Assembly: GCF_004347735.1 (NCBI RefSeq)
Contig: NZ_SLTI01000007.1
Coordinates: forward strand, 124,001-188,000
From: Sulfuricurvum sp. IAE1
GTDB lineage: Bacteria; Campylobacterota; Campylobacteria; Campylobacterales; Sulfurimonadaceae
Length of the DNA: 64,000 nucleotides
Direction: 5' to 3'
Within the stretch, counting starts at the first letter, position 1. Every line of letters starts with the position of its first letter. A program made the position numbers and the translations under genes. The notes under the pieces are model-generated. The model worked only from the letters and a program-made list of their open reading frames with translations. It ran no database searches and was not told where the DNA came from. Shown piece by piece: positions 18,937 through 29,851 of the stretch.

Positions 18937-19767
18937 CTATCGGCGAAGATGCTCGATCGCTTCGACCACTTCGTCGATGATCCAGTCAGGTGTAGATGCC
19001 CCTGCACTGATCCCGCAGAACTCTTTTCCGCTGAACCAGCCGGGCTCGAGATCGTCTTTGCTCTCGATATGATAACTGTCAGGGCAGAATTCTTTGGAAA
19101 TGGCGTAGAGCTGTTTGGTGTTCGAAGAGTTTTTGCCGCCGATGATCACCATCACGTCGGCTTTTTGGGCCAATGCGCGTACGGCATCCTGGTTGTCGAA
19201 CGTCGCGTTGCAGATCGTGTTGAATACCCGCACCTCCTTGTGCGTTTCCATCAGCTTTCCGACGATTTGACGGTAATCTTCGATCTTGCGGGTCGTCTGT
19301 GCGACGGTGGCCACTTTTTCGCGCAGTTTAAGCGCATCGATCTCCTCGGGAGCGTTGATGACGAATACGTTGCCCACACCATAGCTTTTGACCCCTTTGA
19401 TCTCGGGGTGGGCTTCGTCTCCGAAAATGACGATATCGTACCCCTGAGTACTCATCTCCTCGACGATTTGCTGGGGCTTGGTAACGTAAGGACACGTCGC
19501 ATCGACGACGTTCACGTTGCGGCGGTTCAGGAGGGCAAGTTCTTCTTTGGGAATACCGTGGGTTCGAATGACGGCAGTATCTCCGGCTTTGAAGGTATCG
19601 AGATTTTCGCTCAACGCGACGTTAAAATCGTTTTTGAGTCGCGCGATCTCGTTGGCATTATGAATAAGCGGGCCATAGGTGGAAGAGTTGCGGTTTTCTT
19701 CGGCAATTTTGATCGCCCGTTTCACACCGAAACAGAATCCGTAACTTTCGGCCAGCTCGATTTTCAT
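18937..19767 (-). CDS. ispH: 4-hydroxy-3-methylbut-2-enyl diphosphate reductase
   Basis: IspH is the last enzyme of the MEP isoprenoid pathway. It uses a [4Fe-4S] cluster to reduce HMBPP to IPP and DMAPP. The 276-residue product has the three conserved cluster cysteines: Cys12 in [11 protein letters not shown], one in VVDATCPYV near residue 94, and one in [15 protein letters not shown] near residue 190. It also has the substrate-binding IRTHGIP, HPEIKG and SAGASTPDW motifs. The ATG overlaps the aroA stop by 4 bases. It supplies precursors for the polyprenyl synthase encoded at 34991-35893. In C. jejuni it directly follows rpsA; here the secretion pair intervenes. Confidence 0.96.
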   Translation of the reverse strand: MKIELAESYGFCFGVKRAIKIAEENRNSSTYGPLIHNANEIARLKNDFNVALSENLDTFKAGDTAVIRTHGIPKEELALLNRRNVNVVDATCPYVTKPQQIVEEMSTQGYDIVIFGDEAHPEIKGVKSYGVGNVFVINAPEEIDALKLREKVATVAQTTRKIEDYRQIVGKLMETHKEVRVFNTICNATFDNQDAVRALAQKADVMVIIGGKNSSNTKQLYAISKEFCPDSYHIESKDDLEPGWFSGKEFCGISAGASTPDWIIDEVVEAIEHLRR

Positions 19768-21041
19768 CGTTCTACCTTCGCAAAAGTGCCGAGGAGCTCA
19801 AAGAAGTTAGGGAAGGAAGTATTGATGCATTCGACGTCTTCGACCTCCATCCCGCATCTCAGCCCCGCAATCAGGAAACTCATGGCGATCCGATGGTCGC
19901 CGTAACTGTTCACGGTGGCGGATTTGAGCTCTCCGCCGATCACCGCATAGCCGTCGGGATACTCTTCGGTTTCGATGCCGCAGAGGTTCAGGTTATCAAC
20001 CACCGTTTTAATCCGGTCGGACTCTTTGACCCGAAGTTCTTCGGCATTTTTGACGACGCTTTTCCCTTCCGCGCACGCCATGGCCACAGAAAGAGCCGGG
20101 AGCTCGTCGATGAGCCACGCAATGTTTTCCTCGACGGTAACGGCTTTAAGAGGGGCGTACTCGACGCGAATGTTGCCGATCGGCTCGTACCGCTCGTCGG
20201 TGAGGGTATAGGTGATCTTGGCCCCCATTTTTTCCAATACTTTAAACGCTTCGATACGGGTCGGGTTGAGGGTGACCCCTTCGATCAGGGCCGATGCCCC
20301 GGGGACGATCGCCGCCGCTACGGCGAAGAAAAAAGCGCTGGAAGGATCGGCAGGCACACGGATATCCAGCGGCGAAAGCGGTTTTTCCAAAGGCCATATT
20401 TTGGTCTCAAGGCCGTTTACCTCGATGCGTGCCCCCATCCCCCGCAACATCCGTTCGGTGTGGTCACGGCTCAGTTCCGGCTCACGGAATGTGCAGACGC
20501 CGTCTGAACGGAGCGCTGCGAGCATCATGGCGCTTTTGACCTGCGCCGATGCGACCGGAGATGTATAATCGAACGATTTGAGCGACGCGCCCCGGATCGA
20601 AAGGGGAGCCAGGTCACCGTTGTTGCGTCCGTCGAGCTTCGCGCCGATGGAGCGCAGCGGCTGGGTCACCCGTTTCATCGGGCGGCGTTTGAGATACTCG
20701 TCACCGGTGAGGACAAAATGCCCCTCCGCCGAAGAGAGGAGGCCGCAAAACAGCCGCATCCCCGTCCCGGAGTTCCCGCAGTCGAGGATTTCGCTCGTCT
20801 CTTTTATCCCGTTGGAGCGGATCGTGATGGTCTCTCCCTCATCCAGGATATCCGCCCCCAGATGACCGACGATTTTGAGGGTATTGAGGGTGTCCTCGGC
20901 ACGGAGAAAATTGCGGACCTTACTCTCCCCTTCGGCCAGAACGGCGAACATGGCGCATCGGTGCGAAATCGATTTGTCGGGCGCGATCGCGTTGCTCTTG
21001 AACGCGAAGGAGTGGACCGGATGGACTTTCGCTTTCGTCAT
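19764..21041 (-). CDS. aroA: 3-phosphoshikimate 1-carboxyvinyltransferase (EPSP synthase)
   Basis: AroA joins PEP and shikimate-3-phosphate in the shikimate pathway. The chosen ATG at 21041 overlaps the pheT TGA by 4 bases (ATGA); the longer frame to 21086 lies inside pheT. The 425-residue product has the typical two-domain motifs: APDKSISHR near the N terminus, [31 protein letters not shown], and RVKESDRI followed by GDHRIAMSF near the C terminus. Both ends overlap neighbours (ispH and pheT), as expected in a tightly coupled operon. Confidence 0.96.
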   Translation of the reverse strand: MTKAKVHPVHSFAFKSNAIAPDKSISHRCAMFAVLAEGESKVRNFLRAEDTLNTLKIVGHLGADILDEGETITIRSNGIKETSEILDCGNSGTGMRLFCGLLSSAEGHFVLTGDEYLKRRPMKRVTQPLRSIGAKLDGRNNGDLAPLSIRGASLKSFDYTSPVASAQVKSAMMLAALRSDGVCTFREPELSRDHTERMLRGMGARIEVNGLETKIWPLEKPLSPLDIRVPADPSSAFFFAVAAAIVPGASALIEGVTLNPTRIEAFKVLEKMGAKITYTLTDERYEPIGNIRVEYAPLKAVTVEENIAWLIDELPALSVAMACAEGKSVVKNAEELRVKESDRIKTVVDNLNLCGIETEEYPDGYAVIGGELKSATVNSYGDHRIAMSFLIAGLRCGMEVEDVECINTSFPNFFELLGTFAKVER

Positions 21042-23365
21042 CGCAAGCTTACCCCGAGTTCGTTTTTCAAACCGTCCAGCACCCATTCCATCGCGGCGGT
21101 GATATCTTCCTCTTCCAGCGTCTTTTCCTCCGACTGCAGAACAAACCGCAGCGTCAGGCTCATCTGGTCACCCAGCGCTTCGGAGACGTAGCGGTCGACG
21201 GGATAGAACCGACGGACCTGAGGGGAGACGTGTTTTTCAATGACGTTTTTGATCGTTTCGTACGCCGTCTCTTTCGAAACGACGATGCTCAAATCGCGAT
21301 ACGACGCCTGGTACTTCGAGTACGGCTGCGCCTGGATCAAGCCGTATGGGAGAAGATCGGTTTTGAGCTCGCACATAAACGTCTGCGGAAGGTCGAACGC
21401 TTCCTCCACACTGGGGTGAACGCGGAAAAGTTCCCCCGCCTCGACCCCGGCGATCATCACTTTCGCACAAACGTAAGGGTGTGCGAGGGAATGGGAGGGA
21501 ACGTGCGAAACGAGTTCAAACGAACCCGCCACGTCCGATATCATCTGGACGAACGACGCGAAATCGATGGAGGCGGGCTTGCCGGCATTGGCAACTTTTT
21601 CACCCTGCACCGCACCCGAAACGATAAACCCTAGACGCTTGGATTCTTTACGATCCGCATCGAACACCATCCCCGCTTCGAACAGGGCAATTTTTTTCTG
21701 ATTCACTTTGACGTTCGCCGATGCGGAGTTCAAAAGCCCCATAAGAAGGGTCGGCCGAAGCGTATCGAAATTGGCGGTAATCGGGTTGAGCAGTTCTTTG
21801 GATTCGTCGGTGCAGACGAACCCGTATTTTTCAAGCTGTGTGCGTTCGTTAAAAACGAAATGGACCGATTCGTAAAACCCGCTCTGCGCGGCGCGATGGC
21901 GATACATCCGCGTTTTGCGGTATTCGTTCAGGTCATCGCCCGCACGGTTCGCTTCGGCGAAATAAAGCGGCTTGGAGGGGATGTTGTCGATGCCGACGAT
22001 GCGGACGATCTCTTCGACGATGTCTTGCTTGTTCACGATGTCGTGACGAAACTGCGGAATCGAAATCGCAAACGTCGATCCTTTGGGCTTGCCGATCTCC
22101 ATCCCCAGGTTTTTGAAAATCTGGGTAATCGTCGTTTTATCGACGCGCATCCCGATAAACGAGGCGATCTCTTCTTCGCTCATGCTGACGATGCGCGGCT
22201 CGTACGAAGAGAGCAGCTCGATATTCCCGCCGTACACCTGGGACGACGAAAATTTTTCGAACAGACGCATCGCATACGCGATCCCCATATCGATTTTGGG
22301 TTCGCTGCCCCGGGACGTACGGTAATAGTGTGCGCAGCTTGGTACTTTCTTCTCCCCCATCTTTTTGGAGATGATATCGGGAGCGATATAACTGGCTTCG
22401 ATGATCGCCAGTCCCTCTTTGGCACTGAAGCGGGCCTCTTTCTCCTGCGAAACACCGATCACCGAGACTTTATCCTTGCCATAAAGTGCCGTGTAGCCGT
22501 TTTCGTCCGTATCAAGGGTGATGATTCCCTTGGTATCGTGGTCGCCGAATTTTTCAAATGGGTACGCTCTGAGGATTACCCCCGTGCTGTGGGTCGAATA
22601 GAGCAGCACCGCTTCAACCGGAGTCGAATATTCTCCCTCGATCAGTGCCAGACGCAACACGATCATAAAAGGGACGTCGAACTCTTTGACCTCGACGGCC
22701 CCAAAGAGCAAGTCGGCATCAAACGTTTCGTTGTGATGGAGCTGCAAAATGCGGCCGATCCCAAGGCGTTCCTGACTCTCGTTTTTGGCGCATTCGCGCA
22801 ACGGACGGTTCAACGCGGCGCGCAGGTCGCGCGCGATACCCCGGATACTCAGACAGTCACCGCGATTGGCGGTCAGCTCGATTTCGATCAGATCGTCGTT
22901 GAAAAGCGGGTACTCGTTGAGATTTTTCCCCAGAACCAGTTCCCCGATACTGCCATCAAGGATCATAATCCCCTCGCCGGTCGAAGGGAGACCGATCTCT
23001 TTACTCGAACAGATCATTCCGTCCGAAGGGACGCCGCGAAGTTTGGCCGCTTTGATTTTCAGCCCGCCGGGAAGTTCGGACCCGACGGTTGCGAGCGCGA
23101 TATGGATTCCCGCGCGGACGTTCGAAGCGCCGCAGACGATCTGCCGGACGCCCGAGCCGATGTTGACCTGGCAAACACTCAGTTTGTCGGCATCGGGATG
23201 GCGTTCGCACTGTTCGACGTATCCGATGACGACGCCGTCAGGGACGCGGATCGTTTCGTGGCGGTCGACTTCCAGCCCGATGGCATTGAACGTTTTGAGG
23301 AGGTGTTCGGTACTGATACCCCCAAGATCAATCCATTCGTTTAACCAATTCTTCGTAACGATCAT
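21038..23365 (-). CDS. pheT: Phenylalanyl-tRNA synthetase beta subunit
   Basis: PheT forms the alpha2-beta2 synthetase with PheS. The 775-residue product has an N-terminal EMAP/tRNA-binding OB domain (about residues 40-150, [23 protein letters not shown]), the B3/B4 editing domain, a B5 domain around 400-470 ([22 protein letters not shown]), a pseudo-catalytic core, and the C-terminal ferredoxin-fold anticodon-binding domain ([15 protein letters not shown]). The ATG overlaps the pheS TGA by 4 bases. Length and domain order are complete. Confidence 0.96.
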   Translation of the reverse strand: MIVTKNWLNEWIDLGGISTEHLLKTFNAIGLEVDRHETIRVPDGVVIGYVEQCERHPDADKLSVCQVNIGSGVRQIVCGASNVRAGIHIALATVGSELPGGLKIKAAKLRGVPSDGMICSSKEIGLPSTGEGIMILDGSIGELVLGKNLNEYPLFNDDLIEIELTANRGDCLSIRGIARDLRAALNRPLRECAKNESQERLGIGRILQLHHNETFDADLLFGAVEVKEFDVPFMIVLRLALIEGEYSTPVEAVLLYSTHSTGVILRAYPFEKFGDHDTKGIITLDTDENGYTALYGKDKVSVIGVSQEKEARFSAKEGLAIIEASYIAPDIISKKMGEKKVPSCAHYYRTSRGSEPKIDMGIAYAMRLFEKFSSSQVYGGNIELLSSYEPRIVSMSEEEIASFIGMRVDKTTITQIFKNLGMEIGKPKGSTFAISIPQFRHDIVNKQDIVEEIVRIVGIDNIPSKPLYFAEANRAGDDLNEYRKTRMYRHRAAQSGFYESVHFVFNERTQLEKYGFVCTDESKELLNPITANFDTLRPTLLMGLLNSASANVKVNQKKIALFEAGMVFDADRKESKRLGFIVSGAVQGEKVANAGKPASIDFASFVQMISDVAGSFELVSHVPSHSLAHPYVCAKVMIAGVEAGELFRVHPSVEEAFDLPQTFMCELKTDLLPYGLIQAQPYSKYQASYRDLSIVVSKETAYETIKNVIEKHVSPQVRRFYPVDRYVSEALGDQMSLTLRFVLQSEEKTLEEEDITAAMEWVLDGLKNELGVSLR

Positions 23366-24354
23366 CTAAACTGCTCCAATAGTCTCGTATCTCCTTCAAA
23401 AAGGGACCGCAAATCGCCGATCCGGTGGATCAGCATCGCGAACCGCTCGACCCCGAGGCCGAAGGCGTATCCGCTGACGTTTTCGTAACCGACCGCCTTA
23501 AAGACGTTCGGATCAACGATACCGCATCCGAGGACTTCAAGCCATCCTGTTTTCGAACAGACGCGGCACCCTTCCCCGCCGCAGAAAATACAGCTGATAT
23601 CCACTTCGGCGGAAGGCTCGGTGAACGGAAAAAAGCTCGGACGGAAACGAACCTCGACGTCTCCGAACATCGTTTTGAGAAAGTCTTCGAGGATGAATTT
23701 GAGGTTCGCAAACGACACTTTTCCCGCCTCCTCGACGACCAGCCCTTCGACCTGGTGGAACATCGGTGTGTGGGTCAAATCGTAGTCACGGCGGAAAACG
23801 GCGCCCGGGGCAATCATCCGGATGGGCGGTTTTTGCGAGAGCATCGTCCGAATCTGTACCGGAGAGGTATGGGTACGCAGCAGCATCGAATCCTTGAAGT
23901 AAAACGTATCCTGCATGTCGCGCGCGGGGTGGTATTTGGGAAGATTCAGGGCTTCGAAATTGTGGAAGTCGTCTTCCACCATCGGCCCGGTCTGAACCGC
24001 AAAGTTCATCGACAAAAAATACTCGACAATCCGGTCCATCGTCTCCATAACGGGGTGAAGCGAACCGCGCTCGCTCGAAGGCGAGTAGAGGCTTACGTCG
24101 ATGGCTTCGGCTTTCATCGTCGCTTCGAGGTGTTCCATCGCCAAAAAGAGTTTGCGATCCAGCAACAGCGCGTTCAGCGCTTCTTTATGAACGTTCAGTT
24201 CTTTGGCGAAAGCGCCTTTTTCCGCATCGCTCAGGTCTTTCATCCGGGCGAACTCGGCGTTCATTACCCCTTTTTTACCGAAAACGGCAATCCGAATCTC
24301 TTCGATTTTGTCAATCGTATCGGCCGATTTTATCGCGTCGTACCACTCTTGCAA
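23362..24354 (-). CDS. pheS: Phenylalanyl-tRNA synthetase alpha subunit (TTG start)
   Basis: PheS carries the class II catalytic core that charges tRNA-Phe. The 330-residue product has an N-terminal helical segment, [14 protein letters not shown], the motif [17 protein letters not shown] and the [10 protein letters not shown] motif 3. It also has a four-cysteine loop ([12 protein letters not shown]) common in bacterial PheS. The start must be TTG at 24354: a TAG lies in frame 18 bases upstream with no ATG or GTG in between, and GGAG lies about 9 bases before the TTG. It is the first gene of the pheS-pheT-aroA-ispH operon. Confidence 0.95.
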   Translation of the reverse strand: MQEWYDAIKSADTIDKIEEIRIAVFGKKGVMNAEFARMKDLSDAEKGAFAKELNVHKEALNALLLDRKLFLAMEHLEATMKAEAIDVSLYSPSSERGSLHPVMETMDRIVEYFLSMNFAVQTGPMVEDDFHNFEALNLPKYHPARDMQDTFYFKDSMLLRTHTSPVQIRTMLSQKPPIRMIAPGAVFRRDYDLTHTPMFHQVEGLVVEEAGKVSFANLKFILEDFLKTMFGDVEVRFRPSFFPFTEPSAEVDISCIFCGGEGCRVCSKTGWLEVLGCGIVDPNVFKAVGYENVSGYAFGLGVERFAMLIHRIGDLRSLFEGDTRLLEQFR

Positions 24355-24495
24355 AGCAGTGTCTCCATCCTACATGAAATTCTAAAAATTGTTGATCGTA
24401 TCCGTTTTCGAAAAAACGGGCAATATTTTGGGATATTCTATTCTAAACTCTTTTATAAACAGCTTCAAGGCTCGATCCATCTCGTCAACTTGTGC

Positions 24496-24501
24496 TACAA
24501 T
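24496..24501 (+). promoter_or_regulatory. -10 element for the HIT gene
   Basis: TACAAT preceded by GC lies 24 bases before the HIT ATG, with an AGAGG Shine-Dalgarno between them. It is 5 of 6 to the sigma-70 consensus. It lies in the divergent gap between pheS and the HIT gene. Confidence 0.5.
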
Positions 24502-24525
24502 GGGGAGAAAAAAAGAGGTTAACCT

Positions 24526-24882
24526 ATGTGCATTTTTTGCAAAATCGTGGCAAAAGAGATCCCTTCGAATGCCGTCGCCGAAAACGAAGAGTTCTATGCG
24601 TTTCACGATATCAATCCCAAAGCGCCGGTCCATGTACTGGTGATCCCCAAGGCCCACTTTGACAGTTTCAAAGAGATCCCCGGCGATGTAATGGGACGGA
24701 TGAGCACGTTTATGCAAGAAACCGCCAAAACACTCGGCATCGACGAAAGCGGTTACCGCATCATCAGCAACATCGGCGAGGACGGCGGACAGGAAGTCAA
24801 ACACCTCCATTTCCATCTCCTCGGCGGCGCCAAGCTCAAATGGGGCCATTTCGCCGACGCCGATCCCAAAGATTTTATCTGA
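24526..24882 (+). CDS. HIT family protein (HINT-type nucleotide hydrolase)
   Basis: This 118-residue protein is a histidine-triad nucleotide hydrolase of the Hint branch, which cleaves AMP from phosphoramidates and acyl-adenylates. The triad H-x-H-x-H appears as VKHLHFHLLGG near residue 97. The N terminus MCIFCKIVAKEIPS with its CxxC and the NVGEDGGQ-like NIGEDGGQEV are typical. GAGG lies 7 bases before the ATG. In C. jejuni a HIT gene is also next to pheS. It ends 3 bases before the convergent SDR gene. Confidence 0.93.
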   Translation: MCIFCKIVAKEIPSNAVAENEEFYAFHDINPKAPVHVLVIPKAHFDSFKEIPGDVMGRMSTFMQETAKTLGIDESGYRIISNIGEDGGQEVKHLHFHLLGGAKLKWGHFADADPKDFI

Positions 24883-24885
24883 CCC

Positions 24886-25593
24886 TCACTCGGGGTAGAC
24901 CATTTTTTTGGTCACCCCTCCATCAACGACGAAATTCTGTCCCGTAATAAACCCCGATTGCTGATTTCCCAAAAACCAGGCCATTTCGGCAATGTCTTCC
25001 GCACGTCCGACCCGCCCGGAGGGATGAAAATCGTGATCGATCTGGCGAAGAGAACCCGGGTGGGCATGTTCGATCCAGCCCGGGCTGATCGCATTCACCC
25101 GAACCGGGGAGAGACTCATGGCGAGCGCATGGGTGAGACTGAGCAATCCCCCCTTGCTCGCGCTGTAGGCTTCGGTAAACGGTTCGCTCATCAATGCCCG
25201 CGTGGAAGCGATGTTGACGATCGATCCTTTTTTCAGGGTCAGTTTATCGGCCAATAGACGGGAGAGCAAAAACGGGGCGCTCAGATTGACCGCGAGGACA
25301 CGGTTCCATTCGGCCAACGGAAGTATCCTTGGATCGCCCTGCGCACTGTAGGCGGCGTTGTTTACGAGTAAATCAAGCGATACGATTCCTTCGGCAGCTT
25401 TTTCGACCGCTTCGGGATCGGCCAGATCGCAGACGATCGGTTCAAACCCCTCCGCCGAGGCGGCAGATGCGAGATTTTCGGCATCGCAGTCAAGACCGAA
25501 TACTTCCCATCCGCGCTGGACAAACAAACGTGCGATGACGCGCCCGATCCCCTGAGCGGCACCGGTGACCAGCGCGGTTTTCGTCCGTTCCAC
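24886..25593 (-). CDS. SDR family oxidoreductase
   Basis: A short-chain dehydrogenase of 235 residues with the NAD(P)-binding TGAAQGIG near residue 11, the NNAA motif, and the catalytic Ser-Tyr-Lys set (IVNIASTRAL, then AYSASKGG). ISPGWI and DGGVTKKM follow. The start is GTG at 25593, 12 bases after the stop of the OsmC-type gene, with AGG upstream, so the two genes form an operon. Substrate unknown: the sequence is closest in feel to ACP-reductase (FabG-like) or sugar dehydrogenases, but nothing in the context decides. Confidence 0.88.
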   Translation of the reverse strand: MERTKTALVTGAAQGIGRVIARLFVQRGWEVFGLDCDAENLASAASAEGFEPIVCDLADPEAVEKAAEGIVSLDLLVNNAAYSAQGDPRILPLAEWNRVLAVNLSAPFLLSRLLADKLTLKKGSIVNIASTRALMSEPFTEAYSASKGGLLSLTHALAMSLSPVRVNAISPGWIEHAHPGSLRQIDHDFHPSGRVGRAEDIAEMAWFLGNQQSGFITGQNFVVDGGVTKKMVYPE

Positions 25594-25605
25594 GACCGGG
25601 CCTTA

Positions 25606-26070
25606 TCAGGCGTTGCACCCTTGAAGGGTACCGAAATCGACGCTGCTTCCGCCGCCGCTGATCATTTTCTCGTGTTCACGGACGGTTTTGCCGTTATGGA
25701 CGATCGTATAGGTAATCGCCACGCTGTCGCGGATCGTGTTGATCGTCGAACAATAGGTCTCAAGACTCGCCATCACCCAGCGAGCCGCCGTGGTATCGTC
25801 CGCATCCGAATCGAAACGGTATTCGAGGTGCAGCGTATTGAACTTTCTGGGTGCGCTCTCGTTGCGGACAACTTCACCCGAAACGGCCAGGTTTTTCACC
25901 TCATGACCCTGCTTTTGGGGGAGCATCACGATATCGGTGGCACTGCAGGCAATGATTCCACTCAGAAAATATTCGATCGGGGAAATCTGCGGGCAGTCGA
26001 TGATAAAACTCCCTTTTTCAGTCTGCGCTTCAAAACGCATCGCGTCTTGATGGGAAACGGTAACTTTCAT
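25606..26070 (-). CDS. OsmC/Ohr family protein
   Basis: The 154-residue product has the OsmC fold with two conserved redox cysteines, one in IIACSATDIVMLPQK (about residue 42) and one in SLETYCSTINTIRD (about residue 107). This family contains thiol peroxidases that reduce organic hydroperoxides, and also less well-defined YhfA-like members. The sequence looks closer to the YhfA type than to Ohr. GGAG lies 9 bases before the ATG. It is followed by the SDR gene in the same operon. Confidence 0.88.
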   Translation of the reverse strand: MKVTVSHQDAMRFEAQTEKGSFIIDCPQISPIEYFLSGIIACSATDIVMLPQKQGHEVKNLAVSGEVVRNESAPRKFNTLHLEYRFDSDADDTTAARWVMASLETYCSTINTIRDSVAITYTIVHNGKTVREHEKMISGGGSSVDFGTLQGCNA

Positions 26071-26084
26071 AAAAAAATCTCCTT

Positions 26085-27491
26085 TTATACGTCGGGAAGG
26101 GAATTGTATCCCTTCGCCCTGAGATACTCATCGAAAAACATGATCTGCTCGAGGGTACGCACTTCGGCAGTCCCTCCCGCAGAGGTGCGGGCATTCATCG
26201 AATGCTCGATTGAGAGATAGCCGCAGACATCTTCTTTGATCCGCGCATCGATCGCATAAAGTTCCGCGTAGGGGATATCGCTCAAATCGCACCCAAGCTG
26301 TTCCGCGCGTGCAACGGCCCGCCCGGTGATATGATGCGCTTCGCGAAACGGCACACCGCAGTGTTCGACGAGGTAGTCGGCCAGATCTGTCGCCGAAAGG
26401 TGCCCGAGTTTGCATGCGCGGGCCATATTGTCAGGCTTAACCGTCATCGTTCGAAGCGCCTCGCGAAGGATTTCGAGCGAAATTTCGATTGTTTCGACGC
26501 TGTCGAAAACCCCCTCTTTGTCTTCCTGGGTATCTTTGTTGTAGGCCAGCGGAAGCCCTTTCATCACCGTCAGAAGCCCCATCAGGTTACCGTAGACCCG
26601 GCCCGTTTTGCCACGCAGCAACTCGGGGACGTCGGGATTTTTCTTCTGCGGCATGATCGAGCTTCCGGTCGAATACTCATCGGAAAGTTCAACGAAACGG
26701 AATTCGTAACTCGACCAGAGAATGATCTCTTCGGCCAGACGTGAAACGTGCATCATCAGCGTCGAAATGTTGAAAAGGATTTCAAGGGCGAAATCGCGGT
26801 CACTGACGGTGTCGAGGCAGTTGATGCTGACCGAATGAAATCCTAGGCTCTGCGCGGTCATTTCGCGGTTGATGTTGTGCGGCGTTCCGGCAAGTGCGGC
26901 ACATCCGATCGGAGAGATATTATTGCGTTCCACCGAACTTTCGAAACGTTCACAGTCGCGTTTGAACATCGAAACGTAAGCCAGAAGATGGAACGCGAAA
27001 TTGATCGGCTGGGCGTGCTGAAGATGGGTCATCCCCGGCAGAAGGGTCGATGTGTGATTCCGTGCGATGTCGACGAGGACTCCCATCACCTCTTTGATCT
27101 GTTCGACGATCTCGCCGTTTTTTCTCAGGACGTAACGGCGGAAATCAAGCGCAACCTGGTCGTTACGGCTGCGGGCGGTGTGAAGCTTTTTACCCGCTTC
27201 TCCGATAATCTCGGTCAACCGCTTCTCTATCGCCATATGAAGATCTTCGTCGGCGATTTTCCATTCGAAAACGCCCGATTCGATCTCTTCGAGCACCTGA
27301 GCCATCCCTTTTTCGATGGACGTAAGCTCCGCCTGGCTCAAAATACCCTGATGGGCCAGCATCTGCGCGTGCGCGACGGAACCTTCGATGTCTTCGCGGT
27401 ACAGCTTGCGGTCGAACATGATCGAGGCGTTGAACTGTTCGAGAAGCTTTGACGCATCCTGTGCGAAGCGTCCGGACCACATTTTTTTCAT
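26085..27491 (-). CDS. argH: Argininosuccinate lyase
   Basis: ArgH splits argininosuccinate to arginine and fumarate, the last step of arginine synthesis. The 468-residue product shows the fumarase/aspartase superfamily signature [12 protein letters not shown] near residue 275, the N-terminal [21 protein letters not shown] and the [12 protein letters not shown] motif. GGAG is 5 bases upstream of the ATG, and a TAAAAT -10 element lies at 27521-27526. It is upstream of the OsmC gene with a 14-base gap. Confidence 0.96.
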   Translation of the reverse strand: MKKMWSGRFAQDASKLLEQFNASIMFDRKLYREDIEGSVAHAQMLAHQGILSQAELTSIEKGMAQVLEEIESGVFEWKIADEDLHMAIEKRLTEIIGEAGKKLHTARSRNDQVALDFRRYVLRKNGEIVEQIKEVMGVLVDIARNHTSTLLPGMTHLQHAQPINFAFHLLAYVSMFKRDCERFESSVERNNISPIGCAALAGTPHNINREMTAQSLGFHSVSINCLDTVSDRDFALEILFNISTLMMHVSRLAEEIILWSSYEFRFVELSDEYSTGSSIMPQKKNPDVPELLRGKTGRVYGNLMGLLTVMKGLPLAYNKDTQEDKEGVFDSVETIEISLEILREALRTMTVKPDNMARACKLGHLSATDLADYLVEHCGVPFREAHHITGRAVARAEQLGCDLSDIPYAELYAIDARIKEDVCGYLSIEHSMNARTSAGGTAEVRTLEQIMFFDEYLRAKGYNSLPDV

Positions 27492-27520
27492 AGTATCTCC
27501 GAATCGTAATAAATGGGGAT

Positions 27521-27526
27521 ATTTTA
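27521..27526 (-). promoter_or_regulatory. -10 element for argH
   Basis: TAAAAT preceded by GCGC on the minus strand, 30 bases upstream of the argH ATG. The placement and GCGC prefix match the box found before rpsA. Confidence 0.45.
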
Positions 27527-27578
27527 GCGCAGTTTGGTTTAGAAGAAAGTTTGAAAACGGCTCCGCCCCGAAAGGGTA

Positions 27579-27914
27579 TCAGTTACAGGCGGGGACGTTT
27601 CCGCTGTCGGCGGCGTATTCGACGAGGAAATCCTCAAGATGCTTCGCGTTTTTCGTGAAGGCGCGGCTTCCGAAATACTCCCACGAAGCCTGGGCTTTTT
27701 TGGAGCCCAGATGGATGTCGGCGAGTTTTTGCCCTTTCGCGTTCATCAGCTTTTCCCACGCGCGCTGTTTTTTGGAAGCCGCGAGTTCCTGGCCGCCGCC
27801 GTGGCATTCTTTGCACGATTCGATATAAATCTTCTGACCCTTGTAGGTCGCTGCGCTGAGGAGGGTAGAACCGGCTAAAAGCGTAAGGGCTACGGTAGCG
27901 TATAATGTGCGCAT
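27579..27914 (-). CDS. Small periplasmic c-type cytochrome
   Basis: The 111-residue protein has a signal peptide (MRTLYATVALTLLAGSTLLSAA) and one heme c-binding CKECH near residue 34. A methionine that could be the distal ligand is present in WEKLMNAKG. The remainder is short and basic, so it is a single-heme electron carrier in the periplasm. It is encoded alone between argH and the heme/quinone operon. The redox partner is not evident. Confidence 0.82.
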   Translation of the reverse strand: MRTLYATVALTLLAGSTLLSAATYKGQKIYIESCKECHGGGQELAASKKQRAWEKLMNAKGQKLADIHLGSKKAQASWEYFGSRAFTKNAKHLEDFLVEYAADSGNVPACN

Positions 27915-27998
27915 CGGAATCGCTCTTCCTGTTAAAAAAAATTTAAATTAATCTTACATTACTAAATCTAATAGAATGCTTAATCATTTTTCAGGCCG

Positions 27999-28023
27999 AA
28001 AAGGCGCTTAAAGTCGCCCTTTT
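27999..28023 (-). terminator. Probable terminator of the heme/quinone operon
   Basis: On the minus strand, right after the UbiD stop, AAAAGGGCG pairs with CGCCTTTT (one bulged G) around an 8-base loop, ending in a short U-run. It is placed as expected for termination of the long operon that ends with the UbiD-type gene. Confidence 0.5.
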
Positions 28024-28027
28024 TACC

Positions 28028-29851
28028 TCAGAGCTGGTACTTCTTCTCGAGAGCTTCTTCCAGATCCCAGACACCCATCCCCTTAAGCCGTTCGACGACC
28101 TCCGGGGTACACTCGACGTCGCCTGGCCATTCGCGTTCAAAGCCGTCCGCGGCGGTTTTGGCCGTTCCGTCCAGTGCCACGACGACATTGCCGCGATAGA
28201 GATCGCGCATCGCGTCAAGGTTGTTGCTTACCCGCCAGATCAGCATGTACGGATTGTAAAGGTCGTTTTTGGCTTCATCGACGAAAACGACGATCCGCAG
28301 ATAGCGCTCCAGCGTCTCAAGCGACGCGAAACGCTCACGGATGGAACGCTCCCCTTTTCGGACGCTGACCACCGTTACGGGATTTGCCGTATGGCGCATA
28401 TACTGCGCGACGTTGAGTGTTTCGGGAATCAACGCGGCGATTTTTTCAAGCAATGCGGCCGTTTCGATCGATTCGGGCTGCTGCGGCGCAAGCGACGCGG
28501 TAAGGTCGATTCCCAGTTTTCCGCCGATCAGGGCTTCGGGACTGGAATGATCCAGCGCATCGGTGATCCCTTCGGAGAGGAAAAGGCATTTGGGCTGGAA
28601 GCGGTTGAGCGCATACGTTGCCAGCGCTTCGTAATTGGAGAGTTTGGGTGCGTCTTCTCCGAAAAAGAGGGCATGCTTGACGAAACTCATCTGGCCCGAT
28701 CCCCAGAAAATGTGCATGAACTGTTTCGCGTGCCCTTTGTAGAGGGTTTTCATTTTGGCGAGGATCAGGTTATGGAAGACCCCGTTTTCGGGCATGTGGT
28801 AATCGATCAGATCGGCCGCATTCGTTTTAAGCAGCGGCAGGAAGATCCGCTCGGTCGCCCATCCCATGTATTTATCCTCGAGCGGCGGTTTTCCGACGAC
28901 GGTCGCAAGATAATAGGGATCTTTACGGTGCGTGATCGCACTCACTTCCAAAACGGGATAATACTCCTGCAGCGTATAATAGCCGGTATGGTCACCGAAA
29001 GGTCCTTCGAGTTCCATTTTTTCGGGGTCCACCCATCCTTCGATGACAAAATCGACATCCTCGGGGATATAGAGAGGGGTGGTGATCGATTTGACCAGTT
29101 TGGGCGCCTCTTTTTTGATCAGACCGTAAAGGAGCAGTTCATTGACCCCATACGGCAGCGGCGCGGTCGCACACCAGGTATAGAGCGGATCCCCGCCGAT
29201 CGCTACCGAGACGGGCATCTTTTTGCCCGCACGCTGATACTGGTCGAAAAAATGGGACGAGTCTTTGTGAATCTGCCAATGCATCCCCAGCCGGTGCTTG
29301 TCATAGACCTGAAGACGATACATCCCCAGGTTCACGACGTCGCCGTCGAGACTTTGGGTATAGACCTGCCCCATCGTAATGAACGGGCCGCCGTCTTCTG
29401 ACCACGTGGTCAGAACCGGGATATCGTGTAAAGAAGCATCTTCCCCCTCTTTGACGATCTCCTGGCAGCTTCCCCGTTTGGGAAGTTTTTTCGGGAAAAT
29501 GTCTTTCATCGAGAACAGGTCGCCGAGCATTCCGATTTTTTCCTTGAAACTCTGCGGCGGCTTCATGTGAAGCAGTTTCTCGATCTCTTCGGCTACCCCT
29601 TCGATCTCCCGCCCGAACAGCAGTTCGGTTCGACGGAACGACCCGAACAGGTTCATCACTACAGGGACATCGAACCGTTTTCCGCTTTTGCGGTCGATCG
29701 GGTGGGTGAACAGCAGCGCTTTGCCCCCGTCTTCTTTTTTTACTTCGGCATACGCCAGGTGTGGAATTTCGAGATAGATGTCCAAAGGCTCACTGATGAT
29801 GCGCAGTTCACCCTGCGACTGGAACAGATCGATCGTCTTTTGAAGGGTCAT
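28028..29851 (-). CDS. ubiD: UbiD-family decarboxylase, probably of futalosine menaquinone synthesis
   Basis: The 607-residue enzyme belongs to the prenylated-FMN-dependent UbiD family. The signature ELEGPFGDHTGYY (about residues 275-287) holds the catalytic glutamate region, and CATAPLPYGVNELLLYG is also typical. The length (over 600) matches the menaquinone-pathway subgroup found in Campylobacterota, rather than E. coli UbiD (about 500). It would decarboxylate a naphthoate intermediate. Its ATG overlaps the hemC stop by 4 bases. The prFMN synthase (UbiX) is not in the window. Confidence 0.88.
   Translation of the reverse strand: MTLQKTIDLFQSQGELRIISEPLDIYLEIPHLAYAEVKKEDGGKALLFTHPIDRKSGKRFDVPVVMNLFGSFRRTELLFGREIEGVAEEIEKLLHMKPPQSFKEKIGMLGDLFSMKDIFPKKLPKRGSCQEIVKEGEDASLHDIPVLTTWSEDGGPFITMGQVYTQSLDGDVVNLGMYRLQVYDKHRLGMHWQIHKDSSHFFDQYQRAGKKMPVSVAIGGDPLYTWCATAPLPYGVNELLLYGLIKKEAPKLVKSITTPLYIPEDVDFVIEGWVDPEKMELEGPFGDHTGYYTLQEYYPVLEVSAITHRKDPYYLATVVGKPPLEDKYMGWATERIFLPLLKTNAADLIDYHMPENGVFHNLILAKMKTLYKGHAKQFMHIFWGSGQMSFVKHALFFGEDAPKLSNYEALATYALNRFQPKCLFLSEGITDALDHSSPEALIGGKLGIDLTASLAPQQPESIETAALLEKIAALIPETLNVAQYMRHTANPVTVVSVRKGERSIRERFASLETLERYLRIVVFVDEAKNDLYNPYMLIWRVSNNLDAMRDLYRGNVVVALDGTAKTAADGFEREWPGDVECTPEVVERLKGMGVWDLEEALEKKYQL

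Noticed and set aside
21860..23344. 494-codon plus-strand frame within pheT
   Set aside because: Antisense shadow; pheT is complete with all domains.
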